NCBI GenBank assembly: GCA_013375455.1
Contig: JABXJT010000013.1
Location: 23,079-87,078 of the forward strand
DNA: 64,000 nucleotides
Reading direction: 5' to 3'
Origin: Candidatus Helarchaeota archaeon
GTDB taxonomy: Archaea; Asgardarchaeota; Lokiarchaeia; Helarchaeales; HEL-GB-A
Part shown: in pieces, positions 62,094 through 64,000 of the stretch
How the letters are laid out: every line of letters begins with the position of its first letter
Position numbering within the stretch: the first letter of the stretch is position 1
Notes under the pieces: generated by a model
Databases searched by the model: none
What the model was told of the DNA's origin: nothing
The model's input: only the letters and a program-made list of their open reading frames with translations
Program-made: the position numbers and the translations under genes

Positions 62094-64000
62094 TTATTCT
62101 TTCTTTTTTTTATAGATCTTTGATTTCTTGACTTGATATCCCTGGTCTCCTGCTAACATCATCGTTTCCTCTTCCGAAATCCCAAGTACCTTTGCAACTT
62201 CTTCCACTTTTAAGGCTTTCTTATCCGTTTCTTCCATCAATACCTTTAATTTTTCTTGAAGAATGTCCCCTGGACCCTCTTCTTTTTTAGCTTCTTCTTT
62301 CTTTTCTTTGTAGATCTTTGATTCTTTGACTTGATATCCCTGGTCTTCTGCTAACTTTATCGTTTCCTCTTCCGAAATCCCGAGCGCTCTTGCCATCTCT
62401 TCCACTCTTAAGAATTCTTCATCCGTTTCTTCCATTAACTCTTTTAATATTTCTTTAAATAAGTCTTCTAGACCTTTTCCTTTCTTATCTTCTTCCTTCT
62501 TATAAATTCTTGAGGCTGAAACCTTGTATTCCGTTTCTTTAGCCAATTCGCTCACCTTTTGAACCGAAATGCCTAATTTTTGGGCTACATCAATGATGTT
62601 CAGGTAAGAAATTTCACATTCTTCGATCATTTGGTTCAATTTTTCTCTTAGAACGGCATCTGGTACCTCTTCTGCTGGTTTTCCTTCGGCTTCCTCTTCC
62701 GGAAGGACCAATGGTTCCACCGCCGCCTCCTTTGTCTCTATCTTGTCTATGAGTTGTAATCTATAGGCGAGGCATTCTTCGGCCTTAGCAACATATTGCT
62801 TGTGTCCTTTTTTATCCCCGAGCTCTTTTGCTGCTTGGGCCGCTATCTCATAATTTACGGCTGCATCAACGTACTTTTTCCCATCCATCAAGTTTTTGGC
62901 TTCAACTATAGCATCCTTTATTTGAGTTTTTAATGTTAACTCGCGATCTTTCTGAATTCTCTTCTCAATTTCTTTTTTGTCACGTTCTAACTCCTTTTTT
63001 TCAGCCTCACCTAATGCTTCGCGTGGAATGAATATGGAGAGTCGTAATAGATCCTCTACATCATCAATTATTATCTCTGGAGGTTGTTTAAAGGTTTTCA
63101 CGCTTGCCTCCACGAGATTAAATAACTGGAACGTAGCAGTTTTCTTTGCCAAACCTATGGCTTTCTTCACGATTTTCTTTTGGGAGCCCGACAGTAACCG
63201 CAACAACGGTCTTTCTTCCGTTATTTGGTGTGGTTGCAGAAGTTGAAAATTGAGAATGTCATGCTGCAACTCAACGGCTATGGGGCCTTGGAACACGTTT
63301 AAATCTTCTGGAAGTGTCTTCAACTGGGGCTCAAAACTCTTTTCAAATTCATTCGTGAAAATTATGTTCCCCTTCATGAAGGCGTCCGACGGCTTGTCGT
63401 CTACTAGATACGATACTCGCGACAAGCCTCCATCATGATATAAAATTTGAAGTTCCTTTTGAACTACCATGCGATTTTCAAGCGTGCTTTCTTTCAAGGA
63501 TGGTAAGAGTTCCAAAAAGTCCTGTTTCTCTTCCTTCCTTACTTTCTCCGGTTGTATTACCTGTGACAATAAAAAGTTCTGGGAGGGACGGTGCATGATC
63601 GCCATGTACTTTACTTTATATAAATCCCCTAACGATGGAAAGCCTTTCGGTTTCACTACTTTTGGTGGCGTAATCGGTACGACTTTCTTCTTCGCCCGGC
63701 TTCGAACCACCACAACAGCGACGAGTGCGCCGACGCATATTAGAATGACATATATGATCCACATATCGAATCCTGGGGGGCTAGGCGGGCTCGTGACGTG
63801 AATCGTGATGATCTCATCAAGGATCGTGAAACCATCCTTTTCTATATGGACGTTAAGGATGTAATCGCCGGGAGTCGTCGCATTGAAGGTAAACTTGAAA
63901 GTGCCGTTCACATCAGTATACCCCTCGTAGGAAGGATTCCATGTGATATTGACCAAGACTCCTGGGATCCTTTGCCCGGTGAGCTGGTCCTCGAAGATCA
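62094..64000 (-). CDS. Membrane protein with Ig-like domain and three HTH-like C-terminal repeats (partial)
   Basis: The frame continues past the window end, so the N-terminus is missing. The visible 635 residues start in an extracellular Ig-like/carboxypeptidase-regulatory domain (DVNGTFKFTFNATTPGDY), then one transmembrane helix and a long cytoplasmic region (GFPSLGDLYKVKYMAIM may be a longin-like fold). The end carries three tandem 60-residue units, each with a helix-turn-helix-like LGISEEE core and a KSKIYK end (at 62097-62650 approx.). It may link an outside signal to an intracellular partner. Confidence 0.7.
   Translation of the reverse strand, partial: IFEDQLTGQRIPGVLVNITWNPSYEGYTDVNGTFKFTFNATTPGDYILNVHIEKDGFTILDEIITIHVTSPPSPPGFDMWIIYVILICVGALVAVVVVRSRAKKKVVPITPPKVVKPKGFPSLGDLYKVKYMAIMHRPSQNFLLSQVIQPEKVRKEEKQDFLELLPSLKESTLENRMVVQKELQILYHDGGLSRVSYLVDDKPSDAFMKGNIIFTNEFEKSFEPQLKTLPEDLNVFQGPIAVELQHDILNFQLLQPHQITEERPLLRLLSGSQKKIVKKAIGLAKKTATFQLFNLVEASVKTFKQPPEIIIDDVEDLLRLSIFIPREALGEAEKKELERDKKEIEKRIQKDRELTLKTQIKDAIVEAKNLMDGKKYVDAAVNYEIAAQAAKELGDKKGHKQYVAKAEECLAYRLQLIDKIETKEAAVEPLVLPEEEAEGKPAEEVPDAVLREKLNQMIEECEISYLNIIDVAQKLGISVQKVSELAKETEYKVSASRIYKKEEDKKGKGLEDLFKEILKELMEETDEEFLRVEEMARALGISEEETIKLAEDQGYQVKESKIYKEKKEEAKKEEGPGDILQEKLKVLMEETDKKALKVEEVAKVLGISEEETMMLAGDQGYQVKKSKIYKKKKE

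Noticed and set aside
1..64000. tRNA and rRNA genes
   Set aside because: I looked for T-loop signatures such as GGTTCGAATCC in the intergenic gaps and saw none; no rRNA-like segments either. This scan by eye is not decisive.

Overview
The window reads as a piece of an Asgard (Promethearchaeati) archaeal chromosome. It is AT-rich, with tightly packed genes on both strands. Many starts carry a GGTGA or GGAGG Shine-Dalgarno core. The informational and biosynthetic genes are archaeal: MCM, a GINS-type subunit, Alba, Nop10, archaeal-type NAC, PAN plus a proteasome beta subunit, Twy1, translin, and archaeal ADH synthase plus dehydroquinate synthase II. They sit among proteins typical of Asgard genomes: Roadblock/LC7 proteins, a longin-Arf-like GTPase fusion, a Rag/Gtr-like GTPase with a C-terminal roadblock-like domain, AN1-type zinc fingers and RING-like fingers. 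I cannot fix the Asgard class from sequence alone; a Loki-like lineage is a guess.

Layout. 0-3.7 kb: UPF0201/UPF0200 pair, RING-like protein, longin-like protein, Roadblock protein and a winged-helix regulator. 3.8-6.1 kb: a three-gene surface/ECF uptake unit behind two palindromic operator-like sites. 6.1-15.7 kb: AsnB-like enzyme with a zinc ribbon, Ski2-like helicase, MCM, an AN1 zinc finger-GINS fusion, an AN1-TPR protein, and a GC-rich surface-protein gene. 15.9-17.3 kb: transposon debris (a TnpB C-terminal remnant and two copies of a 55-bp right end around an orphan gene). 17.3-28.3 kb: threonine synthase and a nearly complete shikimate-to-chorismate-to-tyrosine cluster, with a longin-GTPase gene lodged inside and a bacterial-type shikimate kinase on the opposite strand. 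28.3-39.4 kb: small ABC exporter, Nudix, LysE, CofE, MobA, NadB, FdhD, PheA, a polyprenol-kinase-type enzyme and a MobB-FeS fusion. 39.4-50.1 kb: TruA, an IS605-type element with a zinc-ribbon-less TnpB-like gene, a beta-propeller surface protein, tRNA modification enzymes, HypB, translin, a CE15-like esterase and a decayed element end. 50.2-57.7 kb: B12/radical-SAM protein, proteasome beta and PAN facing away from each other, C2-PUA protein, NAC, Roadblock protein, Alba, corrinoid protein and Nop10. 57.7-64 kb: a Rag-like GTPase with coiled-coil partners, a GIFT/IFT52-like coiled-coil protein, a VapBC-like pair, a palindromic tandem repeat and a large membrane protein cut by the window end.

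How the genes work together. The aro genes with tyrA and pheA supply aromatic amino acids by the archaeal ADH route. MobA, MobB, FdhD and HypB point to molybdo/tungsto-formate dehydrogenase and NiFe hydrogenase maturation. CofE points to F420, and the ECF/DUF4430 unit and two B12 proteins to corrinoid use. The MCM/AN1-GINS pair is replicative. The most promising poorly described system is the Rag-like GTPase, coiled-coil and GIFT locus at 57.7-61.2 kb; the AN1-GINS fusion is the second.
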